A program made the translations under genes and the position numbers. Of a DNA stretch of 64,000 bases, positions 62,108 through 64,000 are shown piece by piece. The first letter of the stretch is position 1; each line of letters opens with the position of its first letter. The DNA is from Pseudopedobacter sp037968815. GTDB taxonomy: Bacteria > Bacteroidota > Bacteroidia > Sphingobacteriales > Sphingobacteriaceae. Where the stretch lies: positions 186,001 through 250,000 of the forward strand of contig JBBKWF010000022.1 in NCBI GenBank assembly GCA_037968815.1, in the 5' to 3' direction. The notes beneath the pieces were generated by a model that saw nothing but the letters and a program-made list of their open reading frames with translations, was not told where the DNA came from and ran no database searches.

Positions 62108-63357
62108 TGAGGGCTTTTTTAGATACTATATCTTACAAGAAAAGTGGAGCGGTTTGGCTACTATTTAATTTTGTGGTACTGGCTATTTTAGGTGCAATGT
62201 TGCGTTATATGCATTCTTTTTCTATCCCAAATGTAAATTATCAGTTTTTGTTGCACTCGCATTCGCACTTTGCTTTTTCCGGGTGGATGTTTTTAGCCAT
62301 CATTTTATTGTTTTTTTATTATTTTAAAGAGGATAATCGCCTTTTACAAAAACATTTTAATCAAATTTTTGCGCTAACAATCCTTGTAAGTTTTGGGATG
62401 CTCATTAGCTTTTTTTTAACAGGATATAAAACGATTTCTATCATTTTATCTACCTCATTTATATTTATTGGCTATTGGTTCGCCTTTGTTGTCTTTAAAT
62501 CGAAAGCATTTGTAAATTCAAAGAATGCTCCTGTAAGTATTTTACTCAAGAGCGCACTGTTTTTTTTAGTGATTTCGTCTTTTGGTCCTTATAGTTTAGG
62601 ATATTTAAAAGGTGCGGAGTTCAAAGATATGGCTCTACAACAAAATGCTATCTATTTTTACCTCCACTTTCAGTTAAATGGCTTTATGCAACTAGCGCTT
62701 TTAGCTTTTTTCTTTAAAAGCTATTTAAAGTCAACAGCTAGTTTTAATAAAAGCATTGTTTTTTGGACTAAACTATTGGCAATATCTACTTTGCCTTTAT
62801 ACGCTATGTTCACTCTTTGGGATAAACCTTCCGGTTGGGTTTATATACTGGTTTTTATATCGGCATTAGTGCATTTTATAGCTTGGTTGATGTTGCTTTA
62901 CAAGCTTAAAGTGGATTTAAAGCCACTCGGTTTTTTAGCGAAAATTGCTGTTTTAGCAGTTATTTTACAATTCTTTTTTCAGATACTGGTGGCAATTCCT
63001 GTAATAGGAGACTGGGCATTTGGTAGTCGTAATTTGATTATCGGTTATGTTCATTTGATTACTTTAGGTAGCCTTTCTCCAATAATTATTGATTTATTTA
63101 CAAGGGCTGGTTTTATTAAGCCTATGCATCAACTAAATTATGCGTTTGTAATGTTTATAGTGGTTTATTTAGTGTTTCTATTTGGATCTACTTTTTTAAC
63201 CTTATTTAAAACTTACATTCCAAACTTGGAATTGTATTTATTGATAACCAACTTACTGTTGCCAATCATAGGCCTGGTTTACTTTATCAGTGCAATTGGT
63301 CGTCAAAAGTATTGTGAAACTGAAAATAAAAATATAATCATACCGAATAACCTTTAA
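62107..63357 (+). CDS. Second histidine-containing membrane protein
   Basis: A 416-residue inner-membrane protein with about 11 helices. Near the start is LLHSHSHFAFSGWMF with H50, H52 and H54 at the second helix, resembling a heme or metal site of oxidase-like proteins. Its start codon shares one base with the preceding stop (TAATG), so translation is coupled and the two proteins may form a complex. It is 10 bp upstream of the CoA-transferase gene. I do not recognise a characterised function. Confidence 0.7.
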   Translation: MRAFLDTISYKKSGAVWLLFNFVVLAILGAMLRYMHSFSIPNVNYQFLLHSHSHFAFSGWMFLAIILLFFYYFKEDNRLLQKHFNQIFALTILVSFGMLISFFLTGYKTISIILSTSFIFIGYWFAFVVFKSKAFVNSKNAPVSILLKSALFFLVISSFGPYSLGYLKGAEFKDMALQQNAIYFYLHFQLNGFMQLALLAFFFKSYLKSTASFNKSIVFWTKLLAISTLPLYAMFTLWDKPSGWVYILVFISALVHFIAWLMLLYKLKVDLKPLGFLAKIAVLAVILQFFFQILVAIPVIGDWAFGSRNLIIGYVHLITLGSLSPIIIDLFTRAGFIKPMHQLNYAFVMFIVVYLVFLFGSTFLTLFKTYIPNLELYLLITNLLLPIIGLVYFISAIGRQKYCETENKNIIIPNNL

Positions 63358-63367
63358 TAAAAACACT

Positions 63368-64000
63368 ATGAAAAGTCTAAACTACATCTCTGCCGATGAA
63401 GCTGTAAAAATGGTAAAATCTGGTGATCGAGTTTTTTTACACGGTAGTGCAGCTACGCCAGCACTTGTAATTACCGCTTTGCAAAACCGTTATCAAGAAC
63501 TTAAAAATGTTGAATTGGTCAGTATCACCACTTTAGGCGATAGCAATTTTAACGATGATAAATACAAAGGAAGTTTCTTTTTTAACTCCTTATTTGTTTC
63601 TACCAATTCAAGATCGGTGGTGAACAGCGCCCACGGAGACTATGTTCCCGTTTTTTTAAGTGAGATTCCACTTTTGTTCAACGATGATTTTTTACCGATT
63701 GATGTTGCCATTTTACAGGTTTCTGCACCAGATAAGCATGGCTATTGTACATTGGGAACTTCCGTGGATGTTGCCAAAGCAGCAATGGATAATGCTAAAA
63801 AAGTAATTGCACAGGTAAACCCAAATATGCCACGTACACATGGCGATGGTTTTATACACACTAGTAAGTTAGACGCCATGGTTTGGCATGAAAGCGCACT
63901 GCCCGAAGTAGATTATTCCTCGAAAGCTAATGATGTAATAGTTGCCATCAGTAAAAACGTAACCTCTTTAATTGATGATGGCTCTACTTTGCAGTTAGGA
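63368..64000 (+). CDS. Acetyl-CoA hydrolase/CoA-transferase, cut by right edge
   Basis: The first 211 residues of a CoA-transferase of the acetyl-CoA hydrolase (ACH1/SCACT, Cat1-like) family. The start is an ATG at 63368. It shows YISADEAVKMVKSGDRVFLHG, then LPIDVAILQVSAPDKHGYC(T)LG and the KKVIAQVNPNMPRTHGDG block, which are N-terminal family landmarks; the catalytic Glu lies beyond the edge. It would move CoA between acetate and succinate or similar acids. It begins 10 bp after the membrane-protein gene and so may be co-transcribed with it. Confidence 0.88.
   Translation, partial: MKSLNYISADEAVKMVKSGDRVFLHGSAATPALVITALQNRYQELKNVELVSITTLGDSNFNDDKYKGSFFFNSLFVSTNSRSVVNSAHGDYVPVFLSEIPLLFNDDFLPIDVAILQVSAPDKHGYCTLGTSVDVAKAAMDNAKKVIAQVNPNMPRTHGDGFIHTSKLDAMVWHESALPEVDYSSKANDVIVAISKNVTSLIDDGSTLQLG

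Noticed and set aside
1..64000. CRISPR arrays, rRNA, tRNA, insertion sequences or prophage genes
   Set aside because: Reading the gaps and gene products showed no regularly spaced repeats, cloverleaf-like sequences, transposases, integrases or phage proteins.

Overview
The window comes from a low-GC Bacteroidota chromosome, most likely a Sphingobacteriaceae member close to Pedobacter. Two SusC/SusD pairs, SusCD-linked glycosidase clusters, a fused CcoN-CcoO cytochrome oxidase subunit and A/T-rich leaders without Shine-Dalgarno motifs support this. So does a PL8 lyase that resembles the Pedobacter heparinus chondroitin AC lyase along its length. This assignment rests on recalled family features, not on a database search.

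Region 1 (about 0.7-21.8 kb, all minus strand) is a polysaccharide utilization locus. It holds a FucP/NagP-type sugar transporter, SusC, SusD, a family-9-like carbohydrate-binding protein, a NagA-type deacetylase, a divergent NagB-type deaminase, a PhyH-type dioxygenase, a sugar isomerase-like TIM barrel, GH106, GH28-like and GH92 proteins, a PL8 lyase and a GH88 unsaturated-glucuronyl hydrolase. Together they predict breakdown of a uronic-acid and amino-sugar glycan that also carries rhamnose and mannose. No sulfatase is present. Two near-identical palindromes upstream of the transporter look like LacI-family operators. Terminators follow SusD and GH88. Next come uxuA (uronate catabolism), a Bcr/CflA efflux pump, a luciferase-like oxidoreductase and an orphan Vsr-type endonuclease.

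Region 2 (26.9-33.8 kb) looks like a low-oxygen module. It contains a FixL-like heme-PAS kinase with all four distal/proximal heme-pocket residues, a response regulator fused to a Crp/Fnr transcription factor, a D-lactate-dehydrogenase-like enzyme, oxygen-independent HemN, and a divergently transcribed 599-residue protein of unknown function. Crp/Fnr-type palindromes lie here and again upstream of the cbb3 oxidase and ric genes.

Region 3 (34.7-53.5 kb) joins a second SusCD pair, a DUF5689-type lipoprotein, a calcineurin-like phosphoesterase and an SGNH hydrolase to a complete glycerol/glycerol-3-phosphate set: glpF, glpK, glpD, a DeoR regulator, glpT and two glycerophosphodiesterases. Taken together this suggests scavenging of glycerophosphodiesters or phospholipid-derived material.

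Region 4 (53.6-64.0 kb) carries the cbb3 oxidase operon (ccoNO, a small ccoQ, ccoP, ccoG, ccoH, a SafE-type protein). Divergent to it are ric (di-iron NO/oxidative-stress repair protein), two translationally coupled histidine-containing membrane proteins and the start of a CoA-transferase gene. A Cys-containing hypothetical gene is cut by the left edge and the CoA-transferase by the right edge. I saw no tRNA, rRNA, CRISPR array or insertion sequence.
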